From: Yoonia sp034652275
GTDB taxonomy: Bacteria; Pseudomonadota; Alphaproteobacteria; Rhodobacterales; Rhodobacteraceae
DNA: 64,000 bases
Reading direction: 5' to 3'
Assembly (NCBI RefSeq): GCF_034652275.1
Contig: NZ_JAXIWG010000001.1
Location: forward strand, 496,001-560,000
Positions 9,652 to 18,131 of this stretch are shown here, in pieces. A program made the position numbers and the translations under genes. Positions within the stretch are counted from its first letter, which is position 1. The number at the start of each line of letters is the position of its first letter. The notes beneath the pieces were generated by a model. That model was not told the origin of the DNA and did no database searches. It saw only the letters and a program-made list of their open reading frames with translations.

Positions 9652-10764
9652 TTAAAACGGGGCGTCTTCCAAGACCCCATCGGCGGACATCTGGGCATAA
9701 AGCAACCCTTCACGCAAGCCACGGTCCGCCACCGACAGCCGGTCGGTCGGCCAAAGCCGCATCAATGTCTGCAAAATCGCGGCCCCTGACATGATCAGCG
9801 CCTGCCGGTCGCGCCCGATCCGCGGGTCGGCGCGGCGCCCGTCAGGCCCCAGCGTCAGGTAATCGCGGATCACGGCGTCGATCTGGTCGGATGTCATGCG
9901 CAGCCCATCCACCTTGGTCCGGTCATAGCGTTTCAGCCCCAGATAGCTGGCCGCAACGGTCGTGACCGTGCCGCTCGTCCCGATGATCTGGAACCCTTCG
10001 CGCGCTTGGGCGGCGGCCGATGGCGCAAAAGCCTCGAGGTTCTCCTCGAAAAACCAGCTCATCAGCGCGAACCGCGCGGCATCGTCCTCCACATCGCCGA
10101 ACTGGTCGCGCAAGGTCGCCACGCCAAGCGGCACCGAAATCCAGTCCACCACCTTGGCGGCGGCAAAGGGACCGGGGTCGGATTTGAACCCCGCATGCAA
10201 CCGCATGATCGCGCGGGGGCGTTCGCGTTTGGGCACATTGCTGAGGTCAATCCAGACAAGCTCAGTCGACCCGCCGCCGATGTCCACGACCAGCAGTTGT
10301 TCAGTGTTCACGCTGACCAATGGCGCGCAGGAGATCACGGCCAGACGCGCTTCTTCCTCGGGGCGGATGATCTCGAGGTTCAGGCCGGTCTCCCGCCGCA
10401 CCTGGGCCACGAAATGTTGGCCGTTCAAGGCACGCCGGCAGGCCTCGGTCGCGACAAGCCGCATCCGAGTAACACCGTGGCGATGCAGTTTCTCGCGGCA
10501 GATGCGCATGGCCGAAATCGTGCGGTTCATCGAAGCACGCGACAAACGTCCTGTGCTTTCAAGGCCTTGGCCAAGCTGGACAGATTTTGAAAAACTGTCC
10601 ACGACATGGAACTGGCTGCCCTTCGGCTGGGCAATCAGCATCCGGCAAGAATTTGTGCCAAGGTCCAGCGCCGCATAAAGCGTGGCCGGATCGGCTTGTT
10701 GTGGCGCGGGGCTATCGACCGCTTTCGGGAACGCGCCCGCACCTTTGGGACGCTTGGGCGTCAT
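9652..10764 (-). CDS. Ppx/GppA family phosphatase
   Basis: A 370-residue member of the exopolyphosphatase/guanosine-pentaphosphate phosphatase family, with an actin-like (ASKHA) fold. It carries the N-terminal phosphate loop ALDLGTNSCRMLIAQP, the VATEACRRA segment, VVDIGGGSTELVW and the late GTSGTVTTVAASYLGL. It lacks the C-terminal HD-type domain of long Ppx proteins. Substrate choice (polyphosphate or pppGpp) cannot be read from the sequence. It is first in a likely two-gene operon with rlmE, an arrangement I recall from other Rhodobacterales. Confidence 0.9.
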   Translation of the reverse strand: MTPKRPKGAGAFPKAVDSPAPQQADPATLYAALDLGTNSCRMLIAQPKGSQFHVVDSFSKSVQLGQGLESTGRLSRASMNRTISAMRICREKLHRHGVTRMRLVATEACRRALNGQHFVAQVRRETGLNLEIIRPEEEARLAVISCAPLVSVNTEQLLVVDIGGGSTELVWIDLSNVPKRERPRAIMRLHAGFKSDPGPFAAAKVVDWISVPLGVATLRDQFGDVEDDAARFALMSWFFEENLEAFAPSAAAQAREGFQIIGTSGTVTTVAASYLGLKRYDRTKVDGLRMTSDQIDAVIRDYLTLGPDGRRADPRIGRDRQALIMSGAAILQTLMRLWPTDRLSVADRGLREGLLYAQMSADGVLEDAPF

Positions 10765-10968
10765 ATTGTGCGCCCTCCATTTCGAGTTAACCCAAACGTA
10801 TGCTGCCCATGGTCACAAGACAAGCCCAACTGCCCGCGCAGCGCGGCTTGTGCGAAAATATCGCAGGACGCCGTCGCCCGTCGCGGACCGCGTGCGTGAT
10901 GTCGAAATCCGACCCCGCATGTCGCCGCGCGATGCTAGAAACGCTACAGAGGCTCTTGGGGGAATCAC

Positions 10969-11265
10969 ATGGCTGACGTCACCATCGTTTACTGGCGCGA
11001 CATTCCCGCGCAGGTCATTGTCGGGCGCGGACGCCGCGGCACCAAGCTGCCCCTGCCCGAACGGTTCGAACAGGCCATCGACCGCGCGGCGATGAAATCG
11101 GGGGCCGCGCAATCGGACGAATATATGTCCGGCTTCCGCAAGGCCGAACCTTTTGTGGCTGACGGCACCGATGCCGAAGCCGCCGAAGCCGCCGTTGCAA
11201 GGATCGTCGCTGATTACGATCAGGACCGGATCAAAGCGTTGATTGCAAATGACGGCTGGGCCTGA
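10969..11265 (+). CDS. 'Virulence factor' (PF13769-type) small protein of a C1/methionine cluster
   Basis: A 98-residue soluble protein beginning MADVTIVYWRDIPAQVIVG, with a charged middle (KLPLPERFEQAIDRAAMKSG) and the end DYDQDRIKALIANDGWA. It fits a small family labelled 'virulence factor' in databases, a name without biochemical support here. It is preceded by a GGGGGAATCAC site. It lies 28 bases before the MetF-like reductase and forms an operon with it and the methyl-THF methyltransferase. The association suggests an accessory role in folate-dependent methyl transfer; the exact role is unknown. Confidence 0.75.
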   Translation: MADVTIVYWRDIPAQVIVGRGRRGTKLPLPERFEQAIDRAAMKSGAAQSDEYMSGFRKAEPFVADGTDAEAAEAAVARIVADYDQDRIKALIANDGWA

Positions 11266-11293
11266 TCCCGCCCGCCGCCTGAAGGAGACCCTG

Positions 11294-12217
11294 ATGTCGC
11301 TTTTGCCATTTTTCAAATCCAAGGAACCAGAGGCACCGAAGGGCAATGCCGCCATCGCGGATTTCCTGCGCGACTATTCGATCGAGGTGATGCCCCGCAC
11401 CGCTGAGAAGGTCGAGAATTTTCGCGATCTGCTGCCCGAAGGCACGCGCGTCTATATCGCCCATATCGACGGCACGCCGATTGATGACATGGTCGCCACC
11501 GCCCGCAGACTGGCCAGTGACGGCTACAAGGTCATGCCACATTTCCCTGCGCGGATCATCAAGGACCGCGCCACGCTCGCCGACTGGATCGCGCGATATC
11601 AGGGCGAGGCGGGCGTCGATCAGGCGCTGTTGCTGGCGGGCGGCGTGGCACAGCCTGCGGGCGAATTTCATTCATCCATGCAATTGATGGAAAGCGGATT
11701 GTTTCGCGATTTCAAGCGTCTGCATGTTGCAGGTCACCCCGAGGGCAACCGCGATATCGACCCCGACGGCAGCGACCGCAACGTGATGGACGCCCTGCGC
11801 TGGAAACAGCGCTTCAATGAGACCACCGATGCGCAGATGGCGCTGGCCACGCAATTCGCCTTCGAGGCGGGGCCGATCATCGCATGGGCCGATGCCTTGC
11901 GCGATGCGGGCATCACCATCCCGATCCATATCGGTATCGCGGGGCCTGCGAAATTGCAGACGCTCATTAAATTCGCCATCGCCTGCGGGGTCGGCCCGTC
12001 GCTGCGGGTCTTGCAAAAGCGGGCGATGGATGTGACCAAGCTTCTGCTGCCCTACGAGCCGACGGAGGTGGTCGCAGCCCTTGCCGCGCACAAGGCCGCC
12101 AACCCCGATTTCAACATCACCCATGTGCATTTCTTCCCGCTGGGCGGGATCAAGACCAACGCACAATGGGCCATCGACAACGGCGGGGCCTCTGCCCTGC
12201 CCGCCTCGCAACGCTAA
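11294..12217 (+). CDS. Methylenetetrahydrofolate reductase (MetF-like)
   Basis: The ATG at 11294 (MSLLPFFKSKEPEAP) is chosen because GAAGGAGA stands 7 bases before it; an in-frame ATG at 11243 lies inside the preceding gene. The 307-residue protein has the TIM-barrel pattern of flavin-dependent methylene-THF reductase, which makes 5-methyl-THF. Features are YIAHIDGTP, GYKVMPHFPARI, QALLLAGGVAQP, FKRLHVAGHPEGN and PIHIGIAGPAKLQTL. It is divergent from E. coli MetF. Its position between the small accessory protein and the methyl-THF:corrinoid methyltransferase supports a role in methionine synthesis. Confidence 0.88.
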   Translation: MSLLPFFKSKEPEAPKGNAAIADFLRDYSIEVMPRTAEKVENFRDLLPEGTRVYIAHIDGTPIDDMVATARRLASDGYKVMPHFPARIIKDRATLADWIARYQGEAGVDQALLLAGGVAQPAGEFHSSMQLMESGLFRDFKRLHVAGHPEGNRDIDPDGSDRNVMDALRWKQRFNETTDAQMALATQFAFEAGPIIAWADALRDAGITIPIHIGIAGPAKLQTLIKFAIACGVGPSLRVLQKRAMDVTKLLLPYEPTEVVAALAAHKAANPDFNITHVHFFPLGGIKTNAQWAIDNGGASALPASQR

Positions 12218-12226
12218 GGACCTTTC

Positions 12227-13291
12227 ATGACCCGCACTATCGTCGAATCCAAGACCAAGACCGCCATCATCGGCTTTGACCAGCCGTTCTGCGTGATTGG
12301 CGAACGGATCAACCCCACGGGGCGTAAAATCCTCGCCGAGGAGTTGGAACGCGGCGATTTTTCGCGGGTCGAGGCTGATGCCATCGCGCAGGTCGCCGCC
12401 GGTGCGACGGTGCTGGACATCAATTCGGGCGCTGTCTTTTCCAACAAGATGGCCGAGGACCCACGCTACGCCGACAACAATTTCGTCGAACCGCCCTTGA
12501 TGACAGAACTGATCCGCCGCGTGCAGGCGGTCGTCGATGTGCCGCTGTGCATTGATTCCTCTGTGCCGGGGGCCTTGGAAAACGGGCTGGCCGCCGCCGA
12601 AGGGCGCCCCCTGCTGAACTCCGTCACCGGCGAGGAAGAGCGGATGGAACTCGTCCTGCCGCTGGTCAAGAAATACAACGTGCCGGTGGTGGCGATTTCC
12701 AATGACGACAGCGGGATTTCCGAAGACCCCGATGTGCGGTTCGCTGTCGCCAAAAAGATCGTCGAACGCGCCGCCGATTACGGCATTCCCGCGCATGATA
12801 TCGTGGTCGATCCTCTGGTCATGCCGATTGGCGCGATGGGGACCGCCGGTTTGCAGGTGTTCACGCTTGTGCGCCGCTTGCGCGAGGAACTGGGCGTCAA
12901 CACGACCTGCGGTGCCTCCAACATCAGTTTCGGCCTGCCCAACCGGCACGGGATCAACAATGCCTTCCTGCCGATGGCGATGACCGCCGGCATGACATCG
13001 GCGATCATGAACCCTGTCGCACTCCCCATCGGGCCCTTGAAGATCGCCGAAAAACGCGCCGAGGTGCTGGCGGCGGGGATCATCCTGCCCGAGGATCTGG
13101 ATGATGAAACCTTCGTCACCCTGTTTGGCATGGGGTCCACCCTGCCGCGCGCGGGCAAGGAGATGGAGGCAATCCGTGCCGCGAATTTCCTGATGGATCA
13201 GGACCCATCGGGCGCGGAATGGATCAGGTTCAACCGCGCGCCGGTGAAAGAAGGCGAAGGCCGGGCGCGGACCGGGCGGCGGCGCAAATAA
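12227..13291 (+). CDS. Methyltetrahydrofolate:corrinoid methyltransferase (dihydropteroate-synthase fold)
   Basis: A 354-residue protein of the pterin-binding family. Motifs are FCVIGERINPTGRK at the start, GATVLDINSG, CIDSSVPGALENGLAA, the NSVTGEEERM segment and CGASNISFGLPNR. It lacks the homocysteine-binding, B12-binding and activation domains of full MetH. It therefore probably supplies the methyl-THF half of a split methionine synthase, as described for roseobacters such as Phaeobacter inhibens. It starts 9 bases after the MetF-like gene. The other parts (homocysteine methyltransferase and B12 protein) are not in this window, but a RamA/RACE-like reactivase is, at 30296-32326. Confidence 0.88.
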   Translation: MTRTIVESKTKTAIIGFDQPFCVIGERINPTGRKILAEELERGDFSRVEADAIAQVAAGATVLDINSGAVFSNKMAEDPRYADNNFVEPPLMTELIRRVQAVVDVPLCIDSSVPGALENGLAAAEGRPLLNSVTGEEERMELVLPLVKKYNVPVVAISNDDSGISEDPDVRFAVAKKIVERAADYGIPAHDIVVDPLVMPIGAMGTAGLQVFTLVRRLREELGVNTTCGASNISFGLPNRHGINNAFLPMAMTAGMTSAIMNPVALPIGPLKIAEKRAEVLAAGIILPEDLDDETFVTLFGMGSTLPRAGKEMEAIRAANFLMDQDPSGAEWIRFNRAPVKEGEGRARTGRRRK

Positions 13292-13298
13292 CTTTTAA

Positions 13299-13323
13299 GC
13301 CTCCGGCGGGGATGTTTTTACTC
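13299..13323 (+). repeat. Interspersed intergenic repeat copy supplying a stop codon
   Basis: GCCTCCGGCGGGGATGTTTT and then TACTC is the head and core of the window's repeat family. It lies between the methyltransferase and the convergent aldolase gene and overlaps the last Glu codon and TAA stop of the latter (13318-13320). Confidence 0.6.
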
Positions 13324-14097
13324 TAACGATGAGGGTTTGAGCCTTCCTGCCAGACCGCGCAGGGCAGTGTTCAACAGCGTGACATCGCTGCTGACGCCCA
13401 TGAAGGTCACGCCTTTGGCCAGTTGCGCCGCCACGCGGGTTTCATCGAAGGTGATGATGCCCGCGATCTTGCCCGCGGCCAGCGTGCGCGCGATGATATG
13501 GTCGATGGCCGCGACGACCTCCGCGTGGTCAGGCTGGCCGGGATAGCCCATGTCGGCGGACAGATCGGCGGGGCCGACAAAGACACCGTCCACCCCGTCC
13601 GTGTTTGCGATGGCGTCGACGTTGTCGCGTGCAGCGCGGCTTTCGGCCTGCACCAGCAGGCAGACCTGCGCATTGGCAGTCTTTGCGTAATCCTTGATGC
13701 TGCCATAGCCCGAGGCGCGGGCAGATGACGCGCCCATGCCGCGGATGCCGTCAGGCGGATAGCGCATGGCGCGCGCCATCAGCGCGGCGGTTGCCGCATC
13801 ATCTACCATCGGGACCAGCACGGTCTGGCAGCCCTGGTCGAGCACCTGCTTGACCATCCAGACCTCGGCGCTGGCGATGCGCACGACCGGACTCGTGTCC
13901 GTGGCGGCCAGTGCCTGCAACTGCGGGATCAGGCCGGTCGACGCATTCGGCCCGTGTTCGGCGTCGATCAGGCACCAGTCAAAACCGGCCAGCCCCGCCA
14001 TTTCCGCAAGCTGCGCCGATCCGGTCGAGAGCCATATGCCATATTGCACCTGTCCCGCGACAAGGGCTGTTTTCAGACGGTTTTCAGGGGTTTGCAT
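13318..14097 (-). CDS. HpcH/HpaI family aldolase
   Basis: A 259-residue class II (metal-dependent) 2-oxo-acid aldolase of the HpcH/HpaI family, which includes 4-hydroxy-2-oxoheptanedioate and 2-keto-3-deoxy-rhamnonate aldolases. Typical segments are FDWCLIDAEHGPN with the metal-site Glu, the loop GIRGMGASSARASGYG, CLLVQAESRAARDN and GVFVGPADLSADMGY. No pathway partners adjoin it, so the substrate is not known; the neighbouring sugar operon is a different transcript. The last codons lie inside an interspersed repeat. Confidence 0.9.
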   Translation of the reverse strand: MQTPENRLKTALVAGQVQYGIWLSTGSAQLAEMAGLAGFDWCLIDAEHGPNASTGLIPQLQALAATDTSPVVRIASAEVWMVKQVLDQGCQTVLVPMVDDAATAALMARAMRYPPDGIRGMGASSARASGYGSIKDYAKTANAQVCLLVQAESRAARDNVDAIANTDGVDGVFVGPADLSADMGYPGQPDHAEVVAAIDHIIARTLAAGKIAGIITFDETRVAAQLAKGVTFMGVSSDVTLLNTALRGLAGRLKPSSLE

Positions 14098-14157
14098 CGC
14101 AGGCTCCGGCCAGTTTCCGCGCCGATGCGATCACATCGGCGCGACACTGGCAAGCCG

Positions 14158-15249
14158 TCAGCGATAGTAAAGCGACTGGCCGTTCAGAAACACCTGTACC
14201 TTGTCGGGGCTGGCGGCCATGCGCACCGATTTTCCGCGCAGATCGGCGTGGATGCCGGGCAGTTTGCCGATCACGGCGGCATTATCGCCGACCTTATCGA
14301 AGTAGAGAAGTGTCACCTCGCCCAGGGCTTCGGTGATGTTGACCTTGCCTTCAAAGGCATAATCCTCGCCCGCGGTTTCGATCATATCCTCGGGGCGGAT
14401 GCCGACGTTGACCTGCAAACCCATGTCGCTGTCACGTGTGGGTGCGGCGGAAGTGACCGTACCACCGCCGTGCAGCTTGATCTTGGTGACGGCCCCCGTG
14501 CCCACAATCTCGCCTGCAAGCAGGTTCATGGCAGGACTGCCGATGAACTGGGCCACAAATTCGTTCTCTGGCCGTTCATAAAGCTCCAACGGCGTGCCGA
14601 CCTGCGCGATCCCCTTGTTGGCGAGCACAACGATACGGGTCGCGAGCGTCATCGCCTCGACCTGATCATGGGTGACGTAGATCATCGTGCTGTCGGGCAT
14701 CGATTCCTTGAGCTGGGCGATCTCGATCCGCGTGGCCACCCGCAAGGCGGCGTCGAGGTTCGACAGAGGTTCGTCGAAAAGATAGACCTTGGGATCGCGC
14801 ACGATAGACCGCCCAATGGCAACGCGCTGGCGCTGCCCGCCGGACAGGGCCTTGGGCAGACGATCAAGATATTCGTCCAGTTGCAGGATCTTGGCTGCGC
14901 GGTTCACGGCGGCGTCGATCTCGGCTTTGGATTTCTTGGCGAGTTTCAGGGCAAAGGACATGTTTTCGCGCACCGTCATATGCGGATAAAGCGCATAGGA
15001 CTGGAACACCATCGCGATGCCACGCTGTGCGGGGGGCACGTCGTTGACGACCTGCCCGTCGATCTGCAATTCGCCGCCCGTGATCTTTTCCAGACCCGCG
15101 ATCATGCGCAGCAGTGTCGATTTCCCGCACCCTGACGGCCCCACAAAGACGATCAACTCGCCTTTCTTGATATCGAGGTTGATGTTCTTGAGAACATCAA
15201 CAGTCCCGCCATAGGTCTTGGCGACCTCCGTCAGTTTCAGTTCAGCCAT
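14158..15249 (-). CDS. aglK: Alpha-glucoside ABC transporter ATPase
   Basis: A 363-residue ATP-binding subunit of the MalK/UgpC class. Walker A is GPSGCGKSTLLRM, the signature is LSGGQRQRVAIGRS and Walker B is VYLFDEPLSNLDA. The C-terminal regulatory OB (TOBE) domain follows from about residue 235. It is last in the aglE-F-G-A-K series, separated from aglA by 22 bases, and should power uptake of alpha-glucosides such as maltose, sucrose or trehalose through AglEFG. The specificity is assigned from synteny with the Sinorhizobium agl operon. Confidence 0.93.
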   Translation of the reverse strand: MAELKLTEVAKTYGGTVDVLKNINLDIKKGELIVFVGPSGCGKSTLLRMIAGLEKITGGELQIDGQVVNDVPPAQRGIAMVFQSYALYPHMTVRENMSFALKLAKKSKAEIDAAVNRAAKILQLDEYLDRLPKALSGGQRQRVAIGRSIVRDPKVYLFDEPLSNLDAALRVATRIEIAQLKESMPDSTMIYVTHDQVEAMTLATRIVVLANKGIAQVGTPLELYERPENEFVAQFIGSPAMNLLAGEIVGTGAVTKIKLHGGGTVTSAAPTRDSDMGLQVNVGIRPEDMIETAGEDYAFEGKVNITEALGEVTLLYFDKVGDNAAVIGKLPGIHADLRGKSVRMAASPDKVQVFLNGQSLYYR

Positions 15250-15271
15250 GTCTCACTCCCCTTAACTTGCC

Positions 15272-16915
15272 TTATCTTTTGAGCGCGAAGCACACCTGCC
15301 ACGGACCAAAATGCAATTTGCCGTCTGCCGAGATATGCGCGCTGCCCAGTTCGGCCCCGATCGGAGTCCAGTCGCCCGCGGGCGGCGTGAAATCGGACGG
15401 CGTGTCGCTGACGTTGAACGCGCAGAAAATCGTCTGGTCACCCGATGTGCGGGTAAAGTAGATCACGTCACCCTGCGCCTGCAACTTGTCATGCGACCCC
15501 ACGCTAAGAGCGGGGTGGCTGTGCCGGAACGCGATGGCGCGGCGGTAATGGTGCAACAGCGCGCCGGGTTCATCCTCTTGTGCGGCGACCGACAGGCCCA
15601 GATGTTCGGACGGGACAGGCAACCACGGGCGCCCGACACTGAACCCGCCGTTATGGTTGTCGCGGTCCCAGACCATCGGTGTGCGGCACCCGTCACGGCC
15701 TTTGAACTCGGGCCAGAATTCGATGCCGTAAGGATCTTGCAGGTCCTCGAAGGCGACATCGGCCTCGTGCAGGCCCAGTTCCTCGCCCTGATAGATGCAG
15801 GCCGATCCGCGCAGCGACATCAGCAAGCTGACGAACATCCGCTGGCCACCGGGTGGCAGGTCCCAACGCGTGGCATGGCGCACGACGTCGTGGTTGGAAA
15901 AGGCCCAACAGGCCCAGCCGTCGCCAGCGACCTCGTCAACCTGACGCATGACATCGACGATGCGCGCGGCGGTCGGTTTGTCCTTGGCCAGAAATTCGAA
16001 GGCATAGCACATCTGCATCAGATCGGTGCCGGCGGTATACTGGCCCATAATCTCGAGCCCGCGCTGGGCATCGCCCACCTCGCCCACGGCGGCGGCGCCG
16101 TAAGGTTCCATCAAGGCCCGCAGACGCGCCAGAAACTTGACGTTGTCGGGGTGGTTCTTGTCGTAAAGGTGTTCCTGATGGTTATAGGGGTTCACCGAAG
16201 GCGCGATATTGGCGTTGCGCTTTTCCTTGGGCAGGGGCGGATTGTCGCGCAATTCCGCGTCATGCATGTAGAAGTTGATCGTATCCAGCCGGAAGCCATC
16301 ACATCCGCGGTTCAGCCAGAATAGCGCCACATCCAGCAGCGCGTCCTGCACCGCCATGTTGTGAAAGTTCAGGTCGGGCTGTGACACCAGAAAGTTGTGC
16401 AGGTAGTACTGTTCGCGCCGCGCATCCCACTGCCACGCCGATCCGCCGAAGATCGACAGCCAGTTGTTGGGCGCGGTGCCATCGGGTTTGGGATCGGCCC
16501 AGACATACCAGTCGGATTTGTCATTCGTACGGTTGGCGCGGCTTTCGGCGAACCACGGATGCTGGTCGCTGGTGTGCGACAGCACAAGGTCGATCATCAC
16601 ACGGATGCCAAGGCGGTGCGCGGTTTCCACCACGGCGTCAAAATCGGCAAGGCTGCCGAACATCGGATCAACGTCGCAGTAATCGCTGACGTCATAGCCG
16701 AAATCCTTCATCGGCGAGGTGAAGAAAGGCGAAATCCAGATCGCGTCCACGCCCAGAGAGGCGATGTAAGGCAGGCGCTGCACGATCCCCAGAAGGTCGC
16801 CGATGCCGTCGCCGTTGCTGTCCTGATAACTGCGCGGATAGATCTGATAGATCACCGCACCGCGCCACCAATCCTTGTTCACCGCCATTTCGGTGTTTGT
16901 GGCCAATGCCGTCAT
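15272..16915 (-). CDS. aglA: Alpha-glucosidase, glycoside hydrolase family 13
   Basis: A 547-residue GH13 enzyme hydrolysing imported alpha-glucosides in the cytoplasm, as it has no signal peptide. Catalytic regions visible are DLVLSHTSDQHPWF, GFRLDTINFYMHD (nucleophile Asp), GEVGDAQRGLEIMGQY (acid/base Glu) and CWAFSNHDVVRHATRW. The N-terminus KDWWRGAVIYQIYPRSYQDS is typical of the oligo-1,6-glucosidase/AglA subgroup. The gene sits inside the ABC operon between the AglG permease and the AglK ATPase, matching the agl order. Confidence 0.95.
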   Translation of the reverse strand: MTALATNTEMAVNKDWWRGAVIYQIYPRSYQDSNGDGIGDLLGIVQRLPYIASLGVDAIWISPFFTSPMKDFGYDVSDYCDVDPMFGSLADFDAVVETAHRLGIRVMIDLVLSHTSDQHPWFAESRANRTNDKSDWYVWADPKPDGTAPNNWLSIFGGSAWQWDARREQYYLHNFLVSQPDLNFHNMAVQDALLDVALFWLNRGCDGFRLDTINFYMHDAELRDNPPLPKEKRNANIAPSVNPYNHQEHLYDKNHPDNVKFLARLRALMEPYGAAAVGEVGDAQRGLEIMGQYTAGTDLMQMCYAFEFLAKDKPTAARIVDVMRQVDEVAGDGWACWAFSNHDVVRHATRWDLPPGGQRMFVSLLMSLRGSACIYQGEELGLHEADVAFEDLQDPYGIEFWPEFKGRDGCRTPMVWDRDNHNGGFSVGRPWLPVPSEHLGLSVAAQEDEPGALLHHYRRAIAFRHSHPALSVGSHDKLQAQGDVIYFTRTSGDQTIFCAFNVSDTPSDFTPPAGDWTPIGAELGSAHISADGKLHFGPWQVCFALKR

Positions 16916-16976
16916 AGTGTCTTGTCCTGTTTAGAGACGGCCCGGTAACGCCGGACCGCCATACCTCGATTGATTG

Positions 16977-18131
16977 TTACTTCACCGATCCGGCGAGCAG
17001 TCCGCGCACCAGATAGCGTTGCATTGCGAAAAAGACTGCCAGCGGCACAGCTATCGACACGAAAGCCGCCGTGGCAAGGATTTCCCAGTTGCCGCCCCGT
17101 GTGCCGAGCAATTCGACGATCTGGTTGGTCATCACGGTGGTTTCCCCCGTCGCGTCGATCAGGAACACTTTGGCGACCAGCAGATCGTTCCATGTCCACA
17201 GGAACTGGAAGATCGCGAAACTGGCCAGTGCGGGAAACGACAGCGGCAGGATGATCTTGGTGAAGATCTGGAAATCGGTCGCGCCATCGACTTTTGCATT
17301 CTCGATAATGTCGCGCGGCAGACCGACCATGTAGTTGCGTAAGAGATATATAGCGAGCGGCAGCCCGAACCCCGTATGCGCAAGCCATGTGCCCAGATAC
17401 CCCTTGCCGATCCCGATTTCGAGATGCAGGCGCAACAGCGGGATCAGCGCCAGTTGCAGCGGCACGACGAGCAGGCCGACGACCGCCGCAATCAGCAATG
17501 CGCGGCCCGGAAAATCCATCCACGCCAGCGCATAGGCGGCGAAGGCTGCGATGACGATGGGGATGATCGTCGCGGGGATCGTCACGGTCAGCGTGTTGAA
17601 GAACGCCCGCGTCATCCCGTCGGTGCGATCACCGCTGAACAGAACGCGGTTGTAGTTCTGCAAGGTGAATTCGGGCGGTGTCGTGGCGGTGGCAAAAATA
17701 CGCTGGCCGCGGCCCGATAGCTCCTCTGGGCTGGTCCAGACATAGGCGCCATCGGCCTGCACGGTCAGGGTCTCTCCGTCCGAGAGTTCCGCCGTGTCGC
17801 CGGGTGCGAATTCGCTGATCCGCAGCGACGATGTGCCCCAAGCGCTGATTTCCGCCTCGGAGCCGTCACCGAAAAGCTGGCCTTGCACGGTATAGACCCC
17901 GTTTACGAGCATCTGCGCGCCGTCATCGCCGGGGTTGGCCGTGCGCAGCGTCAGGTTCTGTTCGCTGGCCGTCAGTGCCCCCCACCAGCCGGACCCTGAA
18001 ATCTGGTCCGCCGTGCGGAACGACGACACCAGCAGCCCCACGGTCGGGAACAGCCACAGCGCCACAAGTGCGACGACAGAAATCTGCACGATCCAGTTCA
18101 GCGCGGATGTGCGTCCTGCAATGTTATCCAT
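16977..18131 (-). CDS. aglG: Alpha-glucoside ABC transporter permease AglG
   Basis: A 384-residue inner-membrane permease. One membrane helix near residues 15-35 is followed by a large periplasmic loop of roughly 130 residues (rich in Thr, Ser and Gly) before the five-helix core. The core bears the EAA-type loop, DIIENAKVDGATDFQIFTKIILP. The insertion explains the extra length against 280-residue MalG proteins and is, from memory, a feature of AglG. Its start codon overlaps the aglF stop (TGATG). It ends MQRYLVRGLLAGSVK, the usual MalG-type terminus. Confidence 0.92.
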   Translation of the reverse strand: MDNIAGRTSALNWIVQISVVALVALWLFPTVGLLVSSFRTADQISGSGWWGALTASEQNLTLRTANPGDDGAQMLVNGVYTVQGQLFGDGSEAEISAWGTSSLRISEFAPGDTAELSDGETLTVQADGAYVWTSPEELSGRGQRIFATATTPPEFTLQNYNRVLFSGDRTDGMTRAFFNTLTVTIPATIIPIVIAAFAAYALAWMDFPGRALLIAAVVGLLVVPLQLALIPLLRLHLEIGIGKGYLGTWLAHTGFGLPLAIYLLRNYMVGLPRDIIENAKVDGATDFQIFTKIILPLSFPALASFAIFQFLWTWNDLLVAKVFLIDATGETTVMTNQIVELLGTRGGNWEILATAAFVSIAVPLAVFFAMQRYLVRGLLAGSVK

